Positions 35,088-45,737 of a stretch of 64,000 nucleotides of DNA are shown here, one piece after another. Source of the DNA: Bromus sterilis (taxonomy: Eukaryota > Streptophyta > Magnoliopsida > Poales > Poaceae); contig OX465598.1 of the NCBI GenBank assembly GCA_950022295.1, forward strand, positions 337,975,324 to 338,039,323, given 5' to 3'. A program made the position numbers and the translations under genes. The notes under the pieces were generated by a model. It had not been told where the DNA came from. It made no database searches and saw only the letters and a program-made list of their open reading frames with translations. The number at the start of each line of letters is the position of its first letter. Positions within the stretch are counted from its first letter, which is position 1.

Positions 35088-35105
35088 TCCCCGGCAACGG
35101 CGCCA
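35088..35105 (-). other. Primer-binding site of element E (tRNA-Asp)
   Basis: The plus strand reads tccccggcaacggcgcca, 11 nt inside the LTR edge at 35117. Confidence 0.92.
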
Positions 35106-35116
35106 GAAATTTGGCT

Positions 35117-36432
35117 TGATGTGCGAGGTAATGATAGTGATTTCTCGCCCTTCGTTGGTAAACCCCAAGTGGAAGGCGTGATGTAGCACAGCAGCAAATT
35201 TCCCTCGGTGAAGATACCAAGGTTTGTCTCCAGTAGGACTCCAGAGATGATAAGTAGGTGTCAGCGGCGCAACTGACGCGGACCTGCACACAGACACGAT
35301 AACTTTGTTCCCAACGAATTTTAGAGAGGTTGTCAATCTCTCCGGTCTTGTTGTTCACAAAGGATAAAACACAAGGGATAATGATAGTAATTGAAAGTAA
35401 AAGCAGAAAAGTAAATGAGCGTGTAAACAGTGATGAGGATATGGACCGGGATATGTGATGTTCACTAGTGATGTCTCTCTCCCAAAACACGATAAAATTG
35501 CGATGTGAGGTAAACAAATTACAGAATGGCAATTGACAGGATTATGAACGCACCGCAATGCTAACTATGCTACAAAAGAAAGGACGAGGCTCAAAAGCAT
35601 GGGCAGTACGCCAAAATAAGTAGACCGAAATCCAACTGCATCTACTACTAATCATCCACCTTGAGATATCTATCCAGAAATATATTACTCAATCACAATC
35701 TGAACATAATCTCATAATCCATCAGATCCTATCAAACTCAACATAGCAATAGCAGAAATATTACAAAAGTGCCTCGATCATGTAGGGCAGCTCACGAGGT
35801 CTAAACCATGAAGATCAAAGAGGGGAGGAGAACATCACATAGCTACTGATCACGGACCCATGGTCCAAGGAAAACTACTCACGAGACATCCGGGGAGCAT
35901 CCATGGTGGAGAGGAGACTCCCGGAGGTCAATCCTCCCTCCGGCAGGGTGCCGGGAAGAGGTCTTCTGGTGCTCCCGATCTCGGAAGCGCGGCGGCGGCA
36001 GAACAGAGGCGACTTTGCGAAATAGGGTTCTGTCTTCGGAGTTTCCCCGTGACGGAGAATAAATAGGAGAAGGGGGCAGACAGAGGTGGACCAGGGGCCC
36101 CAGGCGCCCCACTGGCGCAGCCAGGGGTGGGGACGCGTTTGGTGGCCGCCTGGGCCCCCTGGCTCCCCTCTGGCCCCTCCCGGGCTCTTCTCGAAGCTTC
36201 CTGTACGCTGATTTTTCCTGTATTCTTCCCGGAATTTTTCTGGCACTTTTTATATAGGGGAAAACTAAAATAGAAAAACAGCAGAAAACAGGAACTGGCA
36301 CTGGGGTGCACTGAGTTAATAGGTTAGTCCAAATATGATCAAAAGTGTATGAAAGTGTATCTAGATCATAGCAATATCACACAAAACATGCATGGAGAAA
36401 GCAGAAATTATAGATACGTTTTGGACGTATCA
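35117..36432 (-). repeat. 5' LTR of element E, with internal deletion
   Basis: 1316 bp against 1624 bp for the 3' LTR. Most of the difference is one deletion at about 35678 (tatccaga joined to aatatatt), corresponding to 24114-24435 in the partner. Elsewhere the two copies are very similar by eye. Confidence 0.92.
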
Positions 36433-36437
36433 TATAT

Positions 36438-37076
36438 CTATGTGCATCTAGGACTGATATAATGTTGAGCGTTTGCATGTGTGCCCGATTCCAAGCGGCA
36501 CCAAAGGAATCTCATCACCAAGCGGTGAAATGAATTCTTCGATATTTGGCTCACACCCCGTCGCTAGGATTATGGTATCCAAAAGGCACACAGCTGGATC
36601 TTGTTGGGTACTCAAACTCAGATTATGCTAGAGATCTCGTGGATAGGAAGTCTATCTCAGGAATATGTCACTTCCTCGGACGCTCACTGGTGTGTTGGTC
36701 ATCGAAGAATCAGAATTGTGTCTCCCTCTCCACTACTAAAGCTGAATACATCACCGCTGGTGCAAGCTGCTCACAACTTCTATGGATGAAGCAAACTCTC
36801 AAGGACTACGACATCAACCTGAAGAAAGTTCCACTTCTATGTGACAATGAGAGTGCCATCAAGATATCTCAGAACCCGGTCCAGCACTCGAGGACGAAGC
36901 ACATTGAGATTCGGTATCACTTTCTTCGGGATCATGTGTTGAAGGAAGACATCGCCATCAGCCACGTGAAGACGGAAGACCAACTTGCTGATATATTCAC
37001 TAAGCCTTTGGATGTGAAGAGTTTTAGCACTCTGAGGTGTGAGCTAAATATCTTAGATTCCTCAAATGTCCAGTAA
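36438..37076 (+). pseudogene. pol: Copia RNase H of element H
   Basis: Continues from 23550 after the TSD. From 36546 an open frame of 176 codons reads through the copia RNase H: GYSNSDYARDLVDRKSISG, WSSKNQNCVSLSTTKAEYI, CDNESAIKISQNP, SRTKHIEIRYHFLRDHV and DQLADIFTKPLD. The catalytic acidic residues (D of SDYA, E of KAEYI, D of CDNESA) are present. The upstream 36438-36545 has a stop and belongs to the RT-RNase H connection. The pol stop is at 37074-37076. Confidence 0.9.
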
Positions 37077-38033
37077 ATGGACAAACATCCTAACGCTTAA
37101 ACACTATTGAAGAATCCTGATGTACAACACACGATGCGTTGTACTCCTCAAATCATGAGGAACTACCTTGCTAAGTGTGAAGAAATTAACGTGGAATTGA
37201 CTCAAGATCCATACGATAATTGTATGGTATCATGTGTCTTATTCCCTATAAGGTGGGTAGCGCCACCGCCCAAATTCCTCAGGAATCATTTGTCCTCAGT
37301 TTCCTCATTCGTGTCTTCATTCTGATGCTTACTGTTTTGTCCTCAACAACATTCACCTATAGTTTTTGGTCTTCAAAATTTGTTTATTCATCTAGGTGAA
37401 TGTGATCGGACCCGTCCATCTGTGCTCACTTATCCAATCCTTCTATCTTAAGTATGTGTTCATTTGAAACTCACAAGTTTCTCAAACTGAAGCTTTAATT
37501 TTATCCTCAAAATTCTCATTGTCCTCAGTTTCCTCATGATGAGGACCTTGTTTGAAATCTTATCCCTTGTTCGTTGCAATTTTACCGCGGATCGTGCCTA
37601 TCCATCAATCAGATAAGCCCAAAAGCCGAACCGCCAGGGGTAATCTCGTCCACAAATTTCGCGACCCCTCAGTTTACCCCTCTATAAATAGAGACCCCCC
37701 GCGGTCATTCCCCCCCCCCACACCTCATTCCCTCTTGTGCGGCCGCCCTTGAGCTCTTCAAGCTCTATCACTGTCGACGTCGGAGACCATCGTTGCCGGA
37801 GAAGACCATCTTGGTTTCCTCAGCATTCGCCTCATCTCTGGTACGACCATGTCTCATCTGTTAATTCCTCAGTACTGCACCTTCTTCAAGATTCCTCAAG
37901 CCACTAAATTCATCAGCAGTACTGAAATCTAACTGAGACCTATGCTTCATCAATTTGATTTCCTCAACACTTTACTCATGAACGCATATAACCGTACCCC
38001 ACTTCCCTCGCAACTTAATTCTTTCACAGGTAC
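37077..38033 (+). promoter_or_regulatory. Spacer of element H with TATA box and possible leader intron
   Basis: Almost 1 kb without an ORF between pol and the 3' gene. A consensus TATA box, tataaata, lies at 37683-37690. About 150 nt further on is a possible splice donor (ctg|gtacga at 37840/37841), and a strong acceptor (ttctttcacag, ending 38029) lies 4 nt before the ATG at 38034. This layout suggests a separate, spliced transcript for the downstream gene. It rests on motifs only. Confidence 0.4.
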
Positions 38034-41000
38034 ATGTCAGCTGAGGAATCATATGGTTCTCATAGTCTCACTTCATTTGCACCTCAGCTCGAACTTACGA
38101 TTCCTCAATCTCCTTCACTGAAGAAAATAGATCCTCGTCGCAAACTCACTGAGACTGCTCGTGACTTGCCCCCGGCACTGTATGAGAAGATGAAGACTCC
38201 AGAACGAGAAACTGCCGGTGAACGGAAGAAACGTATCCAGAAAATCACGAGGGAATGGGCTTCATATCAATGGCTCAATCCTCAACATGAGGAGATGTTT
38301 GCGGTCAATCCTCCTTTGAAGACATTGGGCATCAAGTATCGTCCACCTTCTGAACCGGGTGTTGTTCCTCATCCCTCAAGCTTGAAGACTCCTGATGACT
38401 TCCCTAATGCTTATCAGCGCTACCTCAAAAGGACGACTCATCTTGCTCGAAGTCTGGCCCGTGACTTGGCTGCCTTAGTGCAGATTCCGCCTCAGCCTGC
38501 TGCTCAGCCGCAGCCTCAGGCTCGGCCTCCCGGTCAGCCTCGCAGAAAGACTCCTGGCATCAAACCATCCATGAAATCCTCAGCAAAGCCTCAAGCTCCA
38601 AGCTCCTCATGCCAACGGACGTCTTGAGCTGCTCCTGCCTCAAGACTTCGAACAGATGAGTCTGGTAGTGCACCTAAGGCATCCACCACAATGCCTCGCC
38701 CTGAATTGAAGAACAAGACGACCATTCATCGACGCATCAGACCCTCTCCCAAGAAAACAGCCATGCGCGGTTCCATTCAGACTGATTTCATCTCAGATGA
38801 AGAAGATGAGTTTGAGGATCTAGCCAGCTTTGTGGCCACTGAGGAACAAAAGATTGAATATGTGCGTGCTACAGCCAGACGCAAAGCTGAAGCCACAGGC
38901 TCTGAAATACCACTTCTCCTTGATCCCAAGAAGATCTTGGAGTATATTGAAATCTGGTCTGTGAAGCCTGATACTCCTCTTGATGACTTGGATATACCCA
39001 AAGACCTCAGGTCTATATTCAATAGTTCCTCATCAATGAGATTCATCACCGAGACCTCAAAAAGCAGTTGCAACATCAACTGAAGAACGTTCACCGTGAA
39101 TTCAAGAAGAAACCTGTCACTGATGTTACTCCTTAAGAATTCATTGAGTATTAGTATGAAGTTCAACGACTCACTACTGAGTTTGAAGCAAAATGTGCCT
39201 ACATAGGAAAATCAAAGGAACGGATGTCCAGGCAGATGAACAATTTGATGAAACTTCGGCAGCCACAGTCCTCAGTACCTCCTGCTGCCCCAGTACAATC
39301 TTCTGCCAAGCCTGAGGACTCTCACGACGCCTCAAGCGCATGCCTGAAGCCTCACCTTCCAGTCCTCCAGCGGCTAAGCGGCCCACACTTGAGGCTACTA
39401 CTGAGGTTCCCATTGATGCTGCTCCCATCTCGTCTGCTCCTCCTGCATCAAGAAATCCCGAGGCTTCCACAACAGCCCCTGCTGCATCACGCCTGCAAGA
39501 AAATTCTGAGCGCCGCCTGATTGTCTTCACTCCACCCTCCAAGGAAATTGTGTCTCGGTCTGGCACACCCATCATTACAACACCTCAGTTCCCTCCTCCT
39601 CCAATCATCACTGAAATTGAGGACATGGATTTTAATATTGAGGATACCGGAACTCCACGTATCATGGATGAGGACTATGAGTTGGAGAACTCCCCCACTC
39701 ACACAATTTTCTCGGTTGAGCCTCACTCCCCCGCCACCACAGAAGTCCTGCCTGATACAGTTCAAGACTCTGAGGACTCTGTGCATGAAGCCTCTGCTGC
39801 AGATGATGACGCTAATGATACAGACGCTGCTTCTGATGATGTTGATGAACCTGAAGCTGAAAGGGCTCCGCCAGCCACTGAAACTGAGGCAGAGCACATA
39901 ACCAATTTTGAACCCGAAGCTGCAAAGGATAATTCCGCTGAAAAACAGGTCACATCTCCCTCAGCCACATCTGCCTCACCAAAACCTGGCCCTGATGCCT
40001 CAGCGGAAGCAACTGTGTCCCCACCAGTGCCCCCACCTGCTTCAGACACACCAATTCCTCAGGAGAAAGCATCAACACTTTCTCTCTGTCCGAAGCGGAA
40101 GAAGCCATTTTATCGCAACATTGAGGCTGATGCACGTCCAAGATTCAATGTTGATGCATTCTTCAACGCCATGAGCATCTTTCAAGCTGGGATTCAGAAT
40201 CCATATCACTCTGCTCCGCCAAGCAAGCTGCTGAGGTTCTGGACTGCAACCCAAAAGAATTATTATGCCTCAATCCTCTACATGCAGCATAAGGTCTTTC
40301 CTCATAAGCACATTCCTCATTCGGATATGGAGGACATTCCATGCTTCAACAATGCGCTTCAAGACCTCTTCCATGCCAAACTGCTTCAGTTTTTCTCTGA
40401 GTGCATACACTGGAATGAAGAGCTTGTGCTTCAGTTCTACGCAACTTTATTTGTCTTAGGCGATCCCAAGGACATCAACACTTGGGTTCTAGAATGGATT
40501 ACTGAGCATCAGCACTATAGTGCCCCAGTGCCTGAGATCATTGAGATTCTTAAGATGCCTCTCTTTGATGCCTCCGTTCCCAGTACTTATGGCGCTCCAC
40601 TTCTGAGGGATGATCTGATGAACATGCTCATGAAGCCTCAAGCCCCTGAAGCTCCTCCTCGTACCAAGTTGCTCGTCCGAGAGCTTCAATATCTGCCAAG
40701 CACTCTCTACAGAATTCTGGCCAAGTCCTTCTGCCCGATCAAGGGGTATGAATCCACTGTTGAAGAAGTTGTTGGCATCATGAAGAACATCTTATACAAC
40801 CTTTGCATGTCTGCGCCAATCAACCTCTCAGACTTCTTCTTGAGGACAATGCTTGATGCTGCCCAGAACCCTCACATCCTGAAGCCATATGCTCCGTGGA
40901 TTATGAAGCTGATTTGTGCCAAGACAGGTATCAACTATAAGCCTGATCAGCCGAATCATCGCACGTATTTGCCTCCAGTCGAAGTGCTTTGCATACACTT

Positions 41001-41408
41001 GCTTCAAATGCAAAAGGGAAAGATGTGTTCTATGAGGAAGTTCTTCCAGAAAATTCTCTTGGCGGAAATATTAGACAACCTCAGTCCCGAACTACTCATG
41101 ATGAACGCACTCATGCCTCAACTGAGGAAACAACCCAAGCTCGTGTAATGACCGACAAAGAGCTTCTTATCAGTCTTCATCAGAAGGTCGACCGCAACCA
41201 TGACTAGACCAAGCGTCAGATTGGTGACATCCTCAGGTACATGACGCAAATGCATACATCTCAGAAGAAAATTCATCAGTATGCACATCACACCTATCAA
41301 AGACTTGATGCTCTTCTCACCGAAGTGATTGTGCCTGAAGACCTCACCCAACTTGGCCTCAAGCAGCCTCAGGTCTCTGAGATTCGGCCTCCTCGTCAGT
41401 TCCGTTGA
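38034..41408 (+). pseudogene. Env-like 3' gene of Sirevirus element H, broken
   Basis: A long extra coding region between pol and the 3' LTR. Frame 38034-39083 has one TGA (38625-38627). The frame then shifts before 39340, giving a 602-codon ORF to 41148. Protein similarity appears to shift frame again near 41000 and to end at a stop at 41406-41408. The N-terminal third is Pro/Gln-rich. Residues about 60-250 of the 602-aa frame are acidic and Pro/Ala/Glu-rich. From about residue 255 (KRKKPFYRNIEADARPRFNV) it becomes globular and alpha-helical, with WNEELVLQFYATLFV and TWVLEWITEH. The last part (DKELLISLHQKVDRNHD) may be a coiled coil. I see no convincing signal peptide or transmembrane segment, so env-like describes position only. 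Sireviruses commonly carry such an ORF. Confidence 0.65.
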
Positions 41409-42031
41409 TGCAACACACCTCCTCTGGCGATGGATTCCTTCTCTTCGCAACAAGAGATCTCTCCTGAGGACGCTAAAGACACTGCGGCTTGTCCTCACAC
41501 TGCAACGGCTTGCCTCCGGTATGATTCACCTCAGCCCTGAGGCATTACTCTTGGGACGCTAGTATTCGTTCTCGCTTTTTTGTTCATTTAATGACAAAGG
41601 GGGTAAATATGTTAGTCTTCAAGCGGGTCTATATGGGGTTCCTCAGTTACTACTCTCGTTCTTCAGACTATTTTTGTAACAAGTTGTAAACTGATATTTT
41701 TGTGATTGGCTGGTACCTTTGCATTACCTCATGAAATTACTTAAGGTCGTTTTATACCCATAATTTTCTCCAGCAATCACTTTCCTCAGTGTTGTGTGTA
41801 ATCTTCAAGCATTCTAGTTTCATCACTGATTTTGGACAATACTGGATATAGGGGGGAGCTCCTCATCTTTTTCAAAAATATTCACTAAGTTCAAAAGTCC
41901 TTAATATATGCATATCCTCAGGGGGAGCATCTCTATATCCAGACAGAATGAATTGTTTTTCTTCAAATTTTATTACTCAAAATTACTTATTTAATCCCAT
42001 TGAAGCTTTAACCTGATTGTCATCAAATCAC
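41409..42031 (+). other. 3' UTR of element H with extra polypurine tracts
   Basis: Non-coding. G-rich purine tracts occur at about 41596-41603 (aaaggggg), 41851-41857 (ggggggag) and 41921-41926 (gggggag), before the terminal tract at 42033. Multiplied polypurine tracts in this position are known from Sireviruses. Confidence 0.7.
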
Positions 42032-42046
42032 CAAAAAGGGGGAGAT
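42032..42046 (+). other. Polypurine tract of element H
   Basis: caaaaagggggagat stands directly before the TG of the 3' LTR (42047). Confidence 0.85.
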
Positions 42047-43466
42047 TGTAAGTGCATCTTGTGCCCCTTTGAGGTTTTGGAGTATTTGATGACAAAACGA
42101 TTAAGGGACTGATGTGTTTGTGAGTATACTCAAGAAAACAGTCCATGAAGAATAGGTTAACCATGGTTGTCGACCCCCCAAAATTTTGAGGAACATTGAA
42201 GAAATCGGTGTATTTCCTGAAGATTGGCGAAGCGCGAAATCCTGAGGAAACAAGATCCTAAGGCATTCGGGTGATGCTGAAGAAGTCCTGAGGCATCTCG
42301 CACTGAAGCCGAAGTTGAAGCGTAGTCTATGTTAGGACTTTTATACTTCTTGAGTCGTAGGAAAACACCGTACTGTTGGAGGGGTTGAGGAAAATGAGTT
42401 ATGTATTTCCGAGGAAGGGCTCAAATAGAAATCTTGAAGAAAACCCTAAGGAATCTCCTGCAGAAGAAGTTCAGTTCCTCGGGTGTCTGAGACCTTGTTC
42501 TTCAGGACACTGCGGAATCTAACTTTGGTTGAGGAGTTAGGAAACTGACAGCGCAGCTTTCCTGAAGAAGAGAGAGAATACTTTGGACCGTGCCACGTGT
42601 TGTGTGATAAGAGGCTAGAACCTGTCTAGCAACGGTCCGAAGGGTGGGCACGATGATAATTTCGTGCATGGGCATTTATGTCCTTTCACCTGGGGTTGCT
42701 CCCCGGCTATAAATAGCCGCCCCAAGCCCCATTGGAGGGTTGACTACTCCGAGAGAGAAACTGACACTTGTCATTTGTGAGCAACCCACCTCGAGGAACC
42801 TGAAGAACCTAAGTGAGGAAAACCACCAGCCTGAGTAGTTGAGCATTTCTGAGGAAGTAGGTTCGAGTGATCCAAAGATTTTTACTCTTGAAGACTGTGA
42901 TCTTCCAGCCGGTGTAGGAATCATAATTTTGAGGAAGTGAAGATTTAATTGTGACTTCCCCGAGTGAACGGAGTCTGTGAAGGTTTCGAGGGTCTACCTT
43001 GAAGACTCACCCGAGTAATTGGACGGAGTCTGAGGACTTTAGTTCAAGGAGAATAAGGTGAATACTATGTCTTCTGAGTTCAATCTCAGCCTCTCCAACC
43101 AGATGTAGAGTTGTCACATCAACTTGAACTGCTCCATCAAATCAGTGCCCTAGTGCTATTTCTTCAAACTCTGCTCTTATGTTTATGCGCTGATGACGTG
43201 TCATGATGCCTTCCCTTTTGTGTTTCCTCAGTTCTAGTTCCTCATGCATTGCATCAGTTACTCGTTAGGTCTTTCGGTTGAAGTTCTTTTCCCTACAATA
43301 TGATGCTTTGTAGTCATGTCTACATTTCGTAATGTTTATATACTTCCTCGTTCTGTGACTTTCCTCAATTTTGAATTGCCTCGGTCCTGAGGAAATTGAA
43401 ATTCCTCAAGAAATTTGAAAATCTTCCATTCACCCCCCCCCCTCTGGTCGATATACTGCGCTTTCA
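42047..43466 (+). repeat. 3' LTR of copia element H
   Basis: 1420 bp from tgtaagtgcatc to the ctttca terminus, with a C-run (43429-43442) shortly before the end. A TATA box, tataaata, is at 42708-42715, and the pyrimidine-rich sequence after it would hold the start site. The first five bases after the LTR are cttag; the other TSD copy is outside the window. Confidence 0.85.
42708..42715 (+). promoter_or_regulatory. TATA box in LTR of element H
   Basis: tataaata in the context ccccggctataaatagccgc, about 660 bp into the LTR. Expected core promoter of the copia transcript. Confidence 0.65.
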
Positions 43467-44060
43467 CTTAGTTCAACCACATGACAATGTTAATAAATAT
43501 TAATTAGTGTGTTTTATGTATTTATTCAAGCAAAGATGGTTAGATGTATTTTGTAACAAAACTTTAAGCTAGAACTATGTTTTCCATAATACATATTTAT
43601 ACTATTTTATGCTAATATCTGCAAAGAGTATAATCCAACAAATATCACATCATTAGAATATAAATTAGCCAATGATATTATTGTTTAATTTTTTTGTTTA
43701 AATTTGTTTAGCATGCATATTTTGTACTTTCTATTAATATAAAATGCTTAGAGTAATCGTCAATAAATATAAAACTGTGTGCATTATAATTGGTATCCAT
43801 ATGTAAATTTTACTATTTCATAGAAGTCACATGCCAGTTTATGAAATAAAAATGTATTGCACATAATTAAACATGTAAATACTTTAAAATCATTACCAAA
43901 GTTGTGCATTCTTTGAACGAAATGACATTCATGCTCAAATTTTAATTGAGAGTACTAATATTTGTATATCATAGTGAGTATATATTTTACCATTTTGGAC
44001 CCTTCCATTCTCGGGACCCTAGGGCGTCGCCCTTTTCCCTCGGCTTATGGGTCGGCCCTG
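43467..44060. mobile_element. Probable hAT-type transposon fragment
   Basis: AT-rich sequence without an ORF whose right end, read on the minus strand, starts CAGGGCCGACCCATAAGC and continues with ACGCCCTAGGGTCC. Grass hAT elements often start CAGGGCCGGCCC, so this looks like a terminal repeat. The left end is missing, apparently cut where element H is inserted. An 8-bp TSD cannot be verified. Confidence 0.4.
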
Positions 44061-44463
44061 GACGGTTGATACAATCAAGGAAGCCTCCGGATATAGTGAT
44101 TAGATACGATCTCACAGTCTCAGAATTAGGTTACTACATTTCATAATTATCACAAAGTTGAATATTGTGACTTGATCGCATTGCAATATTTATATTGGAT
44201 AAATGTCCATCACATCATTTCTCCTAATGACATGACCCCATTGCCACCAGACATATAATGTCTCATGATCAGAAAATCTTAATCATCCGTTGCCCAATGG
44301 ATCAGTTGAATAGAGGCTACTAGGGACCTGGTTTGTTCATATACCACACGTGTATTAATGTTTCCGCTTGAATCGGTTATAACATGGTATAAACTTATTA
44401 TGAACTAATGAAATATGATAATAAACATGCTTTATTATTTGCCTCTAGGACATATTTTCAACA
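44061..44463 (-). repeat. Old Angela/BARE-like copia LTR fragment
   Basis: On the minus strand it starts TGTTGAAAATATGTCCTAGA at 44463 and follows the same order of motifs as the J LTR (about 47030-47432), including the catcattctcc-aatgacatgac block and tgatcag...cttgatcatccgtt. Clearly diverged and truncated on the left at the hAT-like end. Confidence 0.75.
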
Positions 44464-45021
44464 GGAGAGTCCCACCAACCCCATGAAACTTCACCATAAT
44501 GGAATGAGTCTCCAAGGTCACCTCAAGCCCTTGGAGAGCACCAAGCTCCAAGAGTAAAAATTCCACTACAATATGGATGGGTAACAATATTCCCTTTGAA
44601 TGGAAGTGTAGATCTAGATCTCCTCTCTCAATCCCTAGAAAATTAACAAGTTTTGCTGGCTAGAAAAAGAGATTGGGAAAGAATAACCTTTGGGCATCAA
44701 TGAAGGAGAGAGGGGGCAAGAGGTGGGGCAGAACAAAGAAGAAGCCTCCCTTATATGGTGCCCATAAAAATCCAACCATTATGTATTGGAAAGCAGATGA
44801 GTGGTAGTATCGGTTGGAGTGCCGGTACAACTGGTCAACTAGGCAGAGGCTATCGCTGGGGCAAACCCTAGCTGGAACAGGGCAGGCGGCGCCAGTAGTG
44901 TCCGAGTGGTAAAACCACTAGACACAACCGGCAGTACCGATTTAATTCACCAAAGTGATTTATCGGTACAACCGAGCTGCCACCGTCCGACCACCGCTGC
45001 TCAGCAGAGCGCTTTGCCTCC
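44464..45021. other. Unassigned repeat-like sequence
   Basis: No ORF. Repeated ggtac/ggta...accg motifs at 44800-44990 (agtgccggtacaac, ggcagtaccg, atcggtacaaccg) look like part of an LTR of an unidentified family. The last five bases, cctcc (45017-45021), would be the left TSD of element G. Confidence 0.4.
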
Positions 45022-45737
45022 TGTAACGACCCGGTTCCTCACAAACTGGAGTCTCTGTGCATTCTTGTCTAGTCCCTGGATCAATAGCTAGCACACACAG
45101 TACATGATGTAATATCAAGAATAAACCACATGTCATATATATTACATCGAAGATCCAGTATATAATAAATCATACCTGCATAGCTCAAGGCTAGCTTACA
45201 ATTAAAATACAGCCGAAAAACAATAAAGAGCTTTGTGGCGTCCATCAACTCCACCGGCATAGTTGAGTATAGACATCGTAACCCTACATCGCATCACTTA
45301 CTCATCGCATACAATCCTGCAACACCGAAGGTTACAGCCCGACAACGGGTCAGTACATCTGATTTGTACAGCAAGTGACACGGAAAAGTTTATATAAAGG
45401 ACCTACAACTACATGCAAGGTAAGTCAAAGGAAAGGCTTATGGTTTTGTTTTGCAGAAAGCCAGTTTTCTCCTGAACTAAACTAGTCAAAGTTTTAAGTT
45501 GAACTCTACCTGAAACACACAGCAACCCATGCCCCATGCTACTCTTGTCCCAACCAATTATTATTAAGTGTTCATCTGTCAAGATCATTCATCAACAGTA
45601 CTGACTAGTTGCTCAAAGTTCGTCCGTAACCGTGGACACGGCTAATCATGACCAGTTTATACGCTCTGCAGAGGTTGTACACGTTCCCCACTGGACTCAA
45701 CCCGAAGATTGAGACAAAGACTTTCTGAAGAGGTTGC
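45022..45737 (-). repeat. 3' LTR of element G, outer part
   Basis: The plus strand starts tgtaacgacccgg, the same as 59828 onward. It ends at the J insertion; the gttgc TSD is 45733-45737. The LTR continues at 54266. Confidence 0.85.

Larger units (their letters stand above)
23551..36432 (-). mobile_element. Athila-type gypsy element E
   Basis: A minus-strand element with an exact TSD, tatat (23546-23550 and 36433-36437), inserted in the RT/RNase H region of copia H. From the right: 5' LTR 36432-35117, tRNA-Asp PBS 35105-35088, gag-like ORF to 34174, then the F1/F2 block, 3' internal sequence 26707-25175 and 3' LTR 25174-23551. Same LTR family as A and K. No pol is present. About 1 kb of its own internal sequence seems to be missing at the F block. 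Confidence 0.92.
8780..43466 (+). mobile_element. Sirevirus/Maximus-like copia element H, in three pieces
   Basis: A plus-strand copia retrotransposon seen at 8780-9013, 22164-23550 and 36438-43466, its 5' LTR, gag and protease lying outside the window. The pieces read in order: integrase end, RT, RNase H, then a large 3' extra gene region, multiple polypurine tracts and a 3' LTR (42047-43466). Integrase before RT is the copia order. The extra 3' ORFs, repeated polypurine tracts and an LTR ending in a C-run followed by a CTTTCA terminus are features of the Sirevirus lineage (Maximus, SIRE1, Opie). It is split by elements A, D and E. Confidence 0.85.

Noticed and set aside
39487..39897. Antisense frames across the env-like gene
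   Set aside because: Shadows of a high-information coding strand; the sense frame has the consistent composition and ordered domains.
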